A stretch of 64,000 nucleotides of DNA from NCBI GenBank assembly GCA_000507305.1, contig DF239119.1:1-64000 (forward strand). The letters run 5' to 3'. Made by a program: the position numbers and the translations under genes. This document shows, piece after piece, positions 21,651-34,100 of the stretch (the stretch's first letter is position 1; every line of letters begins with the position of its first letter). Origin of the DNA: Breviolum minutum Mf 1.05b.01 (taxonomy: Eukaryota; Sar; Dinophyceae; Suessiales; Symbiodiniaceae). Under the pieces are notes generated by a model, which ran no database searches, was not told where the DNA came from, and saw only the letters and a program-made list of their open reading frames with translations.

Positions 21651-22964
21651 CATACATAGACTGAAAAGGCAAAACAAATCTCATTATTTTTCCGCAGAAC
21701 ATGCTTTTGTTTTTTGTTGTTCACCTACAGTGATTGATCTGGGTTTTGAGGCTGGAATTTTAATTAGTTGGAAGATCTCATGTCACACATTCAAACCATT
21801 TGTTTTTACCACTTCCTGCAGCACCTGATCGTAGGCGATTATAGTAAGATGCAAAGGTTATCCCCCAGTAACAGTGACCATGAGGATCATGGTTTAAGAC
21901 TCGAGACATTTCAGAATCCCTATGAATCTTCACTTTCCGAAAGGGGAGGGTTATCCCAAGCTATACCGAAATCCGCAATCACAATCTAATATGAACATAT
22001 AACATGATAACTTGTATTCATCCCAAAGTATTTGGTGTGGGTGATTTTTCTCGCGACGCGACCAACATGGGTGTTTATTCAAAGAGGTACTGGAGCTAAT
22101 TAGAAGGGTGAATCCACCAACTATTTCAGGGAAATGATCCAGGTTGGTGAAATATGATATTCCACTTACCCACTATCGTCCATGGTCCCTCAATGAATAT
22201 AGAACCAGAGTGACTCACGTATATATGAGAGTCGTGCAGAAACCCATGAAAGGTTTTATATAGTCGAGGTCCACAGGCATAGATTTGAAATGTCAGCGCG
22301 AAAGGTACCTTTCGAGAAATGTACACGTTGGCGAAAGGTTTGCGGAAGATGCGCGAAAGACCAGATAGGAGATAGTATCTACTCATTTTTTTTTTTGACG
22401 ATTTCAAGCGAAAGGTTCGCGAAAGGCGCGCGAAAGATACGCGAAAGACGTATCCACTCGAGCCATGTCCTGCCCAAAATGGGCTGCATTTAGCCATGCC
22501 TGATATTGGTCCAAGGGAAAAGAAGCAACATATCACAATGACATTTTGGTTGCTTCCATTCATTCGTGCAAACAACAACCGATTTATTGTATAGTTTGTG
22601 TTCGAGTTTGTTTGATTCCATATATTTGATTCCTGATACGAATTCTTGATTTTGGAAAATGCAACCCTTATGGCACCGCGAAAGGAGGCGAAAGATTTGC
22701 GAAAGGGGGTTCCTGGGAACTTTTACTTAGCACAACCCCCATATATATATGTATCATAATGTACACATGCCGGTACGCATTTGCATATATGTCAATATAT
22801 ATGATTTGATTACATAGATTTATAGGCATTTATTTAAATGTACATACCTATACTACATTGATATATGATATACGCTATATATTATACTATGTGTTATTTG
22901 CCCTATTTTCATATCCGTCGCTCCACAATAGACATAGATCCCGCTTCGTGTAATCTTGCGTTAG
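21651..22964. other. No convincing exon apart from repeats
   Basis: An open frame at 21.82-21.99 kb (HLIVGDYSKM and onward) is tentative. The remainder is AT-rich and includes the GCGAAAG heptamer cluster described separately. Confidence 0.35.
22294..22710. repeat. Cluster of GCGAAAG heptamers
   Basis: About ten copies of GCGAAAG, mostly as CGCGAAAGR, occur on the plus strand at irregular spacing (near 22297, 22331, 22353, 22408, 22419, 22430, 22441, 22678, 22688, 22699), with one inverted copy (CTTTCG near 22309). The motif is CpG-rich against an AT-rich background. Confidence 0.75.
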
Positions 22965-23012
22965 GAAGTGGCTGAAATGATTGCCTCTGAAGCAGCCTGG
23001 TATGTTGCCAAG
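22965..23012 (+). CDS. Small internal exon, unknown protein
   Basis: GTTAG|G to AAG|GTTGGT encloses EVAEMIASEAAWYVAK in phase 0. It may be the first visible exon of the helicase gene or part of the unknown gene upstream. Confidence 0.5.
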
Positions 23013-23267
23013 GTTGGTTGTGGTGAAGAACCATGGTCTTGTTTTTGAGACTAAACAAATATAAAATAGAACATAAACATGTGATGTATACGTATACGTA
23101 TGTAGATAGATTGTATTCCTTTATATGCATGTACCTTCATGTTGAAGATGGCGGTTGCTTCCTCCAAAATACGCGTTTGATGTTGATGCATTTTGATTCT
23201 GATGATTTATTTCATGGATGTTGAACGATGTCAAGGAATTCTCATGATTTTTTGCGCCATTGGCCAG

Positions 23268-23335
23268 GTGACGTCAATGTCCACTCAGTTGGGAAGCTCA
23301 AAAAATGCGGGAAATTGTTGCCTTCTTGTGGATAT
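23268..23335 (+). CDS. Internal exon, Cys-containing, probable helicase N-terminal region
   Basis: GGCCAG|G to TAT|GTGAAG encloses DVNVHSVGKLKKCGKLLPSC then GY. Cysteines recur in the next exons (TACPSD, RCRWDTGNNCGY), so a metal-binding region ahead of the helicase domain is possible. This is inference from composition. Confidence 0.5.
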
Positions 23336-23445
23336 GTGAAGTAAACGCGAAGGTATCGAATCTACGTCAGGATCTTTTCCTCTTTGGTGTACAAACAAGT
23401 GCAGTCACTCAGTCTCTCCATCTCTTTCTCTCTTGTGTCGGACAG

Positions 23446-23546
23446 CATGTCCTAGTGATGCACCCGAGCCATTGCAGCATGTTCTCAGGATTCGGGAATA
23501 TCAGGCTTTGAAAGGCTTTCCAGATATTTACCTCAAGGCAATGCGG
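23446..23546 (+). CDS. Internal exon, probable helicase N-terminal region
   Basis: After a pyrimidine-rich tract ending GGACAG the frame reads CPSDAPEPLQHVLRIREYQA then LKGFPDIYLKAMR to a GT. The acceptor is followed by C, not G, but coding character is clear. Confidence 0.5.
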
Positions 23547-24002
23547 GTCACTGCAATTTTAGTTTTGACTATTGGATGTGAAGGAAAGTGTTTGTTTCGC
23601 ATTTGGAAGCCAAGAGAATGCAAGAGATATCGATATATTGCCTTGCAATCATTTTCTACTTATCAACAAAAAGCACATGTTTTTACTGAACATGCCACTA
23701 CTTAAGGGATATTTAAGGTGCAATTGTTGGTTCATGCTTGATTTTTTGAGACGCCATAGGGTTAATATCACTGCAGAAGAACCATAGTCACTGTGACACG
23801 GGCCAGTCAATGTGGTCAATGTGAACACCTGGAGGAACACATCTTGAATCGTGATGATTCTGGTGTGGTAGGCCTGGTGCTTGCAGTTTTTTTCACTTTC
23901 AATGACGTCTGGTGCGATGAATGGAAAATCATACGTACTTGAAGTACTTGCACATAATATAAACATATGTGTGTGTATTTGTCTCAGATGTGACTTTCTG
24001 AG

Positions 24003-24211
24003 ACGATTTCGCTGCAAGTTGACGGTGAGGGGATGAAACTGACGGAGGTTTGACTGTATGACAAAACTCAGGTGATGCTTCCACTGAGATGCAGGTGGGA
24101 TACCGGTAACAACTGTGGTTACGAGGGTCAAACTGCAAAGTTCGGTAAACAGTGGGACAGTTTTTGCATGGGAAAAGAAAGGAAACTAAGCTGTTGCGAT
24201 GTTAGGGCCGT
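24003..24211 (+). CDS. Exons of probable helicase N-terminal region, Cys-rich
   Basis: Two coding segments share phase 0: 24003-24047 (TISLQVDGEGMKLTE) and 24072 to about 24211 (VMLPLRCRWDTGNNCGYEGQ then TAKFGKQWDSFCMGKERK and LSCC). They are separated by 24 nt that begin GT, end AG and contain an in-frame TGA; an alternative acceptor lies at 24091. Several cysteines suggest metal binding. Association with the helicase gene is by position only. Confidence 0.45.
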
Positions 24212-24374
24212 TAGGGACTCTTGAAGTCCATTTGTCTAAATCACTATCAAGAGGTTGGTACGGGCTTTTGACTATGGCTAGGATAACATCACACAATTTA
24301 CTGTACTCATTTGTTGAGGTTGGACGGTTGGACATGATCATTTTGCATGATATGCATTTGGTGTTAGGTGCCAT
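24186..24374 (-). CDS. Minus-strand open frame, doubtful
   Basis: Sixty-two codons from ATG to TAG read MAPNTKCISCKMIMSNRPTS and end with VPNGPNIATA. Composition is protein-like, but the opposite strand is also open over 72 codons, so this may be an antisense shadow or a remnant of an unknown element. Confidence 0.2.
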   Translation of the reverse strand: MAPNTKCISCKMIMSNRPTSTNEYSKLCDVILAIVKSPYQPLDSDLDKWTSRVPNGPNIATA

Positions 24375-24543
24375 GTCTTACACACGTAAAGCACACACTC
24401 TCATAGCAAGACATTGAGTTGGTGAAAGACTATGTACTTCATTTTTATTTCTACTTACCAGGTGTTTTTTTTTAATAAAGAAGTTCTCTACTTCCCATTT
24501 CATCTGTCTCCCCCTCCAGCACAAATCTCATCCCCAAACGCAG

Positions 24544-24681
24544 GCAGCTTCGAAATTGGAGCTGGGCATCAACCAACCCGAAACACGACAAGATGTCATT
24601 GGCCAGTTGCCAGAGGCACCATTTTTCACTTGTTGTGACACAACGGATCTACTTCGAGAGAGTCGTAATACTCAGTCTTGA
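24544..24681 (+). CDS. Internal exon, probable helicase N-terminal region
   Basis: ACGCAG|G opens 45 codons in phase 0: AASKLELGINQPETRQDVIG, then QLPEAPFFTCCDTTDLLRES. The apparent TGA is preceded by GAGAGT, so a GA donor is possible. It precedes the exon pair at 24726. Confidence 0.5.
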   Translation, partial: AASKLELGINQPETRQDVIGQLPEAPFFTCCDTTDLLRESRNTQS

Positions 24682-24725
24682 GAGTAAGGATTTTATCAGG
24701 TGATTATATATAACGATCAAGTAAG

Positions 24726-27624
24726 CACCATGGTGAAATGGTTGCCAATTACGAGGAGTTGCAAGGATCCAACCGGAACATGTTCGGAAAACAACATATT
24801 GCCTTTTTGAGCTGGTTGGTAAGTGTGATGCAACTCATGGCCAGGTGATTGAAACCTGGCTCTTTGGGAAGTTCCTCGGAAAGAGCTGTGGGATCCAGGA
24901 GAATTCCAGAATACTTATGAAACACGCCACCATCATGGGATGGGAACAAGTTTTTGTTCTGAACTAAAGTGTTTTTGTGGCTATGTAGTAATAACAAACC
25001 CTCAAACTGTTGATGGCTTTCAGCCAGTTGAGCTTGGTAGTTTATCTCAGAGTTTTAGAGATTGCACATGGTGCAGGATATTATAAGGTATGCCATTGCA
25101 CATGATATGAGGATGTTCACATATAGACCAATTTGTCAGAACAAAACCCACCAGGAATGATTCATAGCATGAAACTGTTGGATTTTAGAGTTCCCATAGT
25201 TCCCTATATAAGTTTAAGAAACGCCCAAAGGCCCACGGGTGTTTGCAGCCTTGTTCCATTCAGACATCTTGCATTCGGATTGATTTCTTTGCGGCTCTGA
25301 CTTCATAGTGAACTGCCTACATTCAAACCACATTCGCTCATCTTACATGAGAAACAACAGCAAAAATGTCATCAAAACTGCGGTTCTCATTATACACTTG
25401 AAGCTTATATATTTATGCATATTTATGCATATTTGTTTTGCCTGTGACCAGGTACAACCCTTCCCAGATGAATGCCATTCGTGATTCATTGAAGGCGCAA
25501 CGAAGTGCTTTGTGATGACCATGTGTTCATCACGATATGGTGGTTCAGAAAATGGTGGAACTGTTCCTTTTCTTCACCAGGCCCTATCAACATCTATCAT
25601 GACAGAACAAAGGCCCTGAAGTGAGATCCACAAACTAGACTTCCCCAAGTGTAAAGTGAATATAATGAATCATCATCTAACAGATAGATATGATAGATAT
25701 TACAATTGTCTACTACATCAGACCTATCAATTGAAAAAAACAAACAAGGAATCTTAGTGCATGACTCATCATCAGACCTTCGACAGGTCGAGGGCATCAC
25801 CCTAATCCAGGTGCTTCTACATCGGACTTGGGGCCAGTGAAAGGGCAGAGACTGGATGATAAATGAGAACATGTTGAAAATGAGATGTTTTTGACATGAT
25901 CTCATATTCGAGTATATAAATTCATGCACAACATTGTGAGCTATCTCAAGATCTTCATTTTTTGGCATCATTTTGTGAGTAGATGACAGTGGATCATCAG
26001 ACATCGTGCTAGGGTCCACCTGGAACCGGAAAGACCAGCACCGTCTTGGCGCTCCTGACAGTGTTGTTGGCTTCCAAGAAGGTCTGGAAACGCGCAAACA
26101 CTCATGATATATACTTTAGGAAAGTTTAAATGTGGGACCCGAGAGATATGTAAATAGGAAACGTAGCCTTTTTAAGGCATCTAGCCATTCATGAGACATT
26201 TCGTCCAATATACATCACATCATAGAGAGAAAAATATCCAACTTTCAAGTGAACGAAAGCTGAATCTGAAATTTGATATAGCTTTGAAAGCTTTAGAAGG
26301 TTTACTTTGGAGAAACGCTTCCTTTTTGCCGAGAAACTCTTGTTCCTTTGACGAGAGTTGCAACCGGTCACAAACCTGTGCAGGACAACAGGAGAGGATG
26401 ATTTTGGCTGCCGGGGGGTTGGGTCTGGATTGGTCAAACAGCAAGATAAAGGTTTGACTCCCTAAGTTGTACTATAAACCTCGATATTCACACCATTCAG
26501 TGATTCAAAATATCATGAGATTAGTTTTATGTTGGTGATTCACGAAAGGCTTTATATGGGCAAAGTTCCATCATTGCGCCATCATTGTGAAAATCCATTG
26601 AACAAATGGGTGACTTCTTGCGTTGCCACGCCAGGATTGAGGGCAGCACTCAGGCAAGGATTTGGGCTGTTGATGGAGCGATTTTGCTCACCAACAGATG
26701 CCTTCTTGATGAAGCTTAGTTGGAAATGTTCATAAGTGGAATTTCATTTAGATTTCAAAGCAACTTGATACGACTTCAAACCTTAGTTGGTTGAGACAAT
26801 TTGAAGTGTTTTGACATTGACACACCAAATGTTTCCAAGTGTGTGGTGCATTTGGGATTTTGCACAGTTGGAAGATGCCGAAGTCCGGATCCCGATCAAC
26901 AAACTCAGGGCTTTGAGGAGATAAAAAAACCCTTGGATGGTACACTTGAAACTGGATTTTAAGGATGGAACATATTGAGACTGGGAGAGATGTCCTTGTT
27001 CCAAAGAATATGGTGTGCGTACTAAAGGGATCAATTGTCATGAATGTGTGGATTCCCTAGCGGAACTGACAGACCAGGCGTTGAAAAACCCATCGCATCT
27101 CACAATCTCCAGCGCAACAATTAAGAGCCGGTTGTTCTTTCAATGGTGTTTTTATTCAGAGATAAGGGAATAAATCCCAATCATAGGCATATAGGATGTC
27201 ACTTCCTAGCGCGGATATCGTTCCGTTCCAAGGTCAGTACTGAAGTTGGTGAGGCTGATGGGATGGGATGCACTTCTGACACTTTCTGTTTTTGGTGGAT
27301 TCTTGAAAAAACCACCCTGGTATTTGATGTTCGTGTATTATTTGTGTTTTCACAAGGTGCACCATTTTTGCTTTCAGGACATCCAAGTCAGGTACCACGA
27401 GTTCGATTTTTTGACACCATGCTGAGAGGATTCTGAAGACGAGAAGCGCGAACAAGAGAGAGTGCTCAAGCTTCAGGTCAGAAAACGTTTTTTTTTGTAG
27501 ATCTTGAGCAGCTTCGTTTGCATAGTTGGTAGTGGCTGTGATATTCAAATTGGATTTAGAAGAGAAAAACAAATTTGGAAGTGGGGCAGGTAGATGTGCG
27601 TCTAAAGGATATAGGATAGGATCA

Positions 27625-27657
<33 letters not shown>

Positions 27658-28136
27658 NNNNNNNNNNNNNNNNNNNNNNNNNNNNNNNNNNNNNNNNNNN
27701 NNNNNNNNNNNNNNNNNNNNNNNNNNNNNNNNNNNNNNNNNNNNNNNNNNNNNNNNNNNNNNNNNNNNNNNNNNNNNNNNNNNNNNNNNNNNNNNNNNNN
27801 NNNNNNNNNNNNNNNNNNNNNNNNNNNNNNNNNNNNNNNNNNNNNNNNNNNNNNNNNNNNNNNNNNNNNNNNNNNNNNNNNNNNNNNNNNNNNNNNNNNN
27901 NNNNNNNNNNNNNNNNNNNNNNNNNNNNNNNNNNNNNNNNNNNNNNNNNNNNNNNNNNNNNNNNNNNNNNNNNNNNNNNNNNNNNNNNNNNNNNNNNNNN
28001 NNNNNNNNNNNNNNNNNNNNNNNNNNNNNNNNNNNNNNNNNNNNNNNNNNNNNNNNNNNNNNNNNNNNNNNNNNNNNNNNNNNNNNNNNNNNNNNNNNNN
28101 NNNNNNNNNNNNNNCATCATCCATCATCCATCATCA

Positions 28137-28171
<35 letters not shown>

Positions 28172-31100
28172 TATTAACTTATCATCATCAACCAAAAGCA
28201 TGACTTGCCCGTACTTCTCCCATCAATCCGGGCCTTGAATGGTATAGCTGCCAGGCCCATGCTCCATGGTTACGACCTAACTTCATCCCCTTCAGCGACC
28301 GAGAATGGCAAGAGGCCCCTTAGTGATTACGGACATTGGATGGGTGTGCTGCAACATCAAGACATGCCCATATCCGCATGTGTTAATGGACCTACCAAAT
28401 TGATTGTAAGCATTACATAGAGATGATATAATACACACATGTATATATACGTATGTATACACTCTATGTACAAATGGATTTTGATTATGTTCAAGAAACA
28501 GGCAACAAAATACCGCAGCAAATAGAATATGCTGCTTGCAATACATCAATTGAACCAGATTTATGGTCGCTGTTTGTATACAACATTTTGATGCCCAATT
28601 TCATCAAGCCATTTTACATGAGAGTCAGAAGGTCCACTATCAAATATCCTCAGCTATCGGTGGTTATGTCATCCCAAGTCCAGTCAATGGTATTATCATA
28701 GCACCGCTTGGGGACCGCAGGTGGTACGTCCTGGTGAAGCAGTACGTGTTCCGTATACCAAGGTGCGATGCAGGACACGGTGTCCTTTTAGATGGCCACT
28801 CTACACCCAGAAAAACGGTGGTGAAACATCACCCTGGCGGAAGTAGGAGTTAAAGTGGAGTTCTTGTGAAGTTTCATGGTGTGGTAGATGTCGGAAAGTT
28901 GAATCCTTGTGTCTAATGGTCACTTTGGGCGGATTAGATGAATGAGGTATGTTCGATGGTCATGGGGTGCATGCAAGGAAGGAATCCATGGAAAACACCA
29001 TGAAATATGAAGCTTGGCTGATTTTGCAGTAATATTTTGCATCATACTTTTCCATCCTGGAGACAATTCTGGTAGTCCTTTCAGTTCTTCCATCTGATTC
29101 TTCTGATGGGACTTGTACGTAGTTCTAGTTGATACTTGTGGTATTGCTTTGCTAATTGTACCAATTTTTACTCAAGTTGATGATGAAGATAGTGGCGATG
29201 ACAGCCACGAGAATGATGGTACCGTGCTTGTCCTTGCTCCATGTTTGTACAAACCCACCACTGTTCTACAAAAGTTACTTGCTGCCCGCTTTTGGAGGTC
29301 GCTCCTACTCCAGTGTATGGAGACTTGGAGTTTCTGTTGGGTGCCGCTGTGGCATTGGGATTGTCACAAAATGATGTGACTTTCCGCCGTGTGATGTGAC
29401 TTAAGCCCGGTGCTTGTAGAATGCATTTTTTGGATATTTTTTGATGTTCTTTGGATGAATGTGCAAAATTGGATTACTCTTCCTGAAACTAACATTGCCC
29501 CTGAAAATTCGCACTTGGGAGACTACTTCCTTTTTTGGAAGGCCTATTCTCAGGGGCTATGTTAGTTTCAGAGAGTGCAGTGATTATGGTAGATTTGTGC
29601 TTTAGTGTACTTTTTTTGCTTGAAAGAATCATTATTGCATGACTCATAAGATAAATGGGCCATCCAATTTACAATAAGTGCAATGATATGCAGACATGGT
29701 AACACCACAAAGCGCAACCGCAAATGGTGGTTGGTTTCAGAGGACAAATATCTCCTACTTGCTCCGGATTTTTCAGCGAAGTTATACTATATCTACTGAG
29801 GTCAAACGAAGACGATGCTTCAAAGACACCGCAGAAGGCGTGTCAGTTCTTGTCATGACTCGAAAGGATGGCGATATTCGAAGTTATGACACCAAGGAAA
29901 GGGGATGATGATTGAAGCTTAAATATTATTCCGTGGCATTATTTGTGCGTATATATATATATATATACACTGTAAACAATATGTATGATGACAAGTACCA
30001 GTAGGATTTGTGCGCCTTTCCATTCTGCAATAGATATCCGACATGAATCTGAATAGATTTTTTTGGGGCGTTATGCATCGTTTCATATAAATCCTATTTG
30101 CAGCATCAAGCATGTTTCAATATGTTTGGGCGTTCTTTGGAATGAAATCATGCGAGATGGTGTATCGTGTCCAGGTAAAATCCTGCAGCAGTGAAAAATA
30201 TCTTCTGTTCGTTATGAAGGGTTCCTTGCGAACCTGTAGTGTATCTGTTAGTGGAGGCAAGAATGGGAAGAGGAAGTAGGAAGATGAAATTTCAAAGTCA
30301 AGTCAAGAAATCACCAGGTCACCACCCCGCAGCCTCAATTGTATCTCCAAATAAGTGCTACACAAGTACCAAACAAGGGGTGATGTTTTAGTTTGGGGAT
30401 TGCAGTTGCCAATTGTAGCATTTTGCCACTTTCAGGTGCTGGTGTGTGCACCTTCTAATGCGGCTGTTGATGAAGTTCTTCGTCGAGTTGACCGGGACAC
30501 CCGCATCCATCGGGATCTGATGATGAGTTGAAGCGTGAGGGACTGATACTTGGAATTAAAAAGTTCAGTTTTAAACACTTCATCAAAATACTTAGACGTG
30601 AACATTCAAGGGATTAAAGAGAGTTGTGCAATTGCAGTTGATAGTTTGCAGCAACTAGGTTTCACCCTTGAAATCTTCGAATGTTCCTGCTTTTGCAGGA
30701 TGGAATGCTAGGAGATGATGGCAACGTTTATCGACCTCATATGACAAGGTTGGAGACCTCGTTTGGACTGGTTGTGGTGAATCTTGGGATGTTTAGTTAG
30801 GGTTTGAAGGTTCTCCTTGAAGGTTACTTTTGAATGAGCCATATGCCTAGTATATGCCTAATTCTAGTCATAGATTATAGACTGTATAATGTATAGTTAT
30901 TTCTTCTGGAGGATTGCCCAGAGCTTTTATCGTTTATTTTTGCTCACCCTTTACTTTATAGCACCAGGTTTTGCCAATGGAGTTACTTGCAGCATTGCCT
31001 AGAACCAATACAACTCAGTAGTTTTGATCTGAGTTGCATCAAGTGTGACCAAGCTGGATGGTGTGGATACTGACCAGTTGTGAGATAGTGTGAAGGAAGA

Positions 31101-34100
31101 AATTGAATGATAGATGTAGAGAAGTTCTGATTAACCGCAGGGTTCATCACCAGTGTTTACTGCTTCTTGCGCGCTTGGATTTATTTGTTCAATGCCAAAC
31201 GGTCAAACTACAAATCGTATGTTTCCTTTGACATTTTGATTGTTCAATGATCCTTCAACAAACAATTCAGATGTCAATCATTTTCTATTGAGCGTTTTAA
31301 ACAGTTCCAGCCGCTTCAATCATCTCCAAGAAGAAAAAATGACATGTTTCCAAAGAAATCTCGAGTTGCTTCCTCGACTCTTTTTGTTTTCCTCATTTTT
31401 TGTTGCTGTTCGAAACATCACCAAATCATCCATATGTTTGCCTCATGTCCTCCAGGATGGGTCCTGGTTGCCATTCAGAGTTCAGGAAGGCAGGGAATGA
31501 TTCCACAGTGGCATCAACGGAACATGATTGTTTTTTTTTTTTAATTAGACTTTTGGGGGGAACATGTTTCTTGTTTTTTGAATGTATATACTCTTATGCA
31601 AGTGTGCTTCTTGTGTTTACTGGAATTTTATAGCGATGTGAAGTCTAGCTGACCTGATGTGAATTCTAGCTGACCTTGAATGAACCTTCGCCCCTCATGG
31701 ACCTTCCGGTAATCAAACCTATCAAAGGACACCCCCGTACTGTTTGTACAAGTATTTCAGTGGACAGTATTAATAATGATTTTCTGTTGTGAATTGCGAT
31801 GTTATACATACTTAGGGGTGAATGATTTGGGACAGCAAACCAGCAGGCGTACAGCCTTCGCGAGCAGATCGAACGTCGACTGGCGAGTTGTCCCTCGGCG
31901 CGCCATCTTTGCTCCAAAGTTGGGGGAAGTTTGATCACACCTTGATGCAGAAAACCGGATGAAGCAGTTGATCTGGAAACTACTCAAACAAATCCAGTAG
32001 TTTAGCTTCTGTCCATGAACCGTAGATTTTAGTGGGAGGGAATATTTTTTGCTTGTTGGATCTGATTCTTTCATGCAGAAATGTGTTGAGGTGATTTTCC
32101 ATTTCACAAACAACTTCAGAACAAATTTTCTCGGGCTTCCGAAGGCGACAGAAGTGACAACAAAAATTGATGAAGTGATTCCTAAGACGAGCTTGACTGA
32201 CTTACTACTTGGAGCTTCAATCATCACAAATGGAATGAAAGATTTGAGCCACAGAAGTCATGAAGAGATGTAAACTTCTACTTACCTGAACCTGAGTTTG
32301 AGGTACTGAACTTCTAGGAATATGCAACTCTGCATGTTTAGTGTGGCATGTGAATTTGGGTCGATACTAAGGTGATGCTCCTGATCACAACAAGAGGGAC
32401 TGCCTTGGTGGTGGTGTTTGGGGACGATGTTGTGTGGTTTTGCTTGATGCCGCAAAGTTCAACAATTCCCGAGAACTGTGGCTAGAGATACGGTCAACCT
32501 AATTTTGAAGATGTGTGGCGGTTTTGGGGTGCGTTCAAGCCAATGTGAATGCATTGCTATCCTGCAATGTTCCGAAGGAAGAAGAGAAAGATGCAGTTCT
32601 ATCCCTCGCAAGGTGCGCGAAGGTTGGTGTGGCAATGAAGTTACGTGAAATTTCATGATGCGTTTGGTGATGTGATCTGAAAGCAAAGACTTAAATAGGC
32701 CTTATCCATCCAAAGTTAGGTACCCTCACCCTGCATTCCTTTATGTAAATACATAGCAGTGCATTTTGGAACCAAAAACAATAAACTTTCGGGCATTCAT
32801 GTCTCATCTTTTTTTTGAAGTTGCGGGGGAAAGAGTATTTTGGAGGTCTATTGTTAAGCTCCAAGATATTCATTTCATTATTGAAAAACACTTTTGGAAG
32901 TGTTGGAACCACGGTTTCTTTTCGCCAGGATCATTTTTTCCACTTTGGCCATGGCTGGTTCTCGCGACATGGTCAGATCCCCAAATCTCTGGTAAAAAAG
33001 GGTCCAAACGGCAACGGATATTAATGGGAGGTGTAATTTATCATCATGTTTTTCAAATTGCATGTACTTTAAAAAACAAGGGTGCATCGAAGTATACATT
33101 ATACATATAGAGAATTTTATTTGCAAATTGATGATTCTCATCATTGCAATTGTGTTTGTTCCCTGAAACTGCATTGCAACTTATAAACCAAGTTGCAGTC
33201 ACTGCTGTCAACCTTAGAATTATTTCCCTCATAAGTATCATGATACATCACACACACAGAGTATTTCCCATCCAGTCATATCACATTGGACGATCATCAG
33301 CCTGTCAAAAAACTGGTCAAAAACAGACCCACTCGCGTCGTTGGATCCGAGGTTGGTTGTCCCGAAGACTTTGATACCGTCTTAGTGGACGAGGCCCCGT
33401 TAAAGCACCTGTTAAAAGCACAACGCGTGGTGGGTGTCCGGTGATTTGTTCGTGCCAATATGAAAAAGGTCGGTTCAACATCCTGATGTATCATTTTCTT
33501 CCAAGTGACCTGAAAAGATTCGTTGTCTCTGAGACCTTCACTAAGGCCCTAAAGATGTATAAACATGTGAACAATTCAAGCACCAAAATTGTCAGGATGA
33601 TCCAGCAATATCCGTGCGAATGGCCACCAGGCATGTCAAGGAGTAGAGTTGTCCACATTGATTCCCTTGAAACTGGGCTGCAGGCAGGGATTGGCTGGAG
33701 GGGCGAATATAGCCAACCAAAGCTCAAAACGTTCTGAAGCGGTTTCAAAGTACAGATGATTCCATGATGTTTCACAAAAACGCCATTTCATGATGATAGT
33801 CACTTATCATGATTTGAATTATCTACTGTTATTCTTTGAATAGCCTCCAAGTTGTAAAATATCCAGCCTTCCTTTTTTCCGGGTAACTTCGTGTCGTTGA
33901 GTTTGTTGGGATAGGCGGCTGATCCTCATTGGAGATCCAAATCAGTTGCCTGCCACCGTCTTCTCCGAGCTGCTTGGCCACAGAAATAGCGTGGAAACGG
34001 CTGTGAACCGCCAGGATCACCATCCTTGTACTAAGCTAGGTAGTGGTCCCAACGAGTCTTTATTATCACCCCTACCTGAGAAGATGACCCAATTTGACGA

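Noticed and set aside
21831-21989. HLIVGDYSKM segment read as helicase motif III
   Set aside because: Only a few residues agree, no other motifs are nearby and the complete Sen1-type motif set lies elsewhere.
31802-32227. 141-codon minus-strand open frame
   Set aside because: It is opposite the helicase exon 31847-31918, whose position and phase fit the family; the frame is an antisense shadow extended by AT-poor coding sequence.
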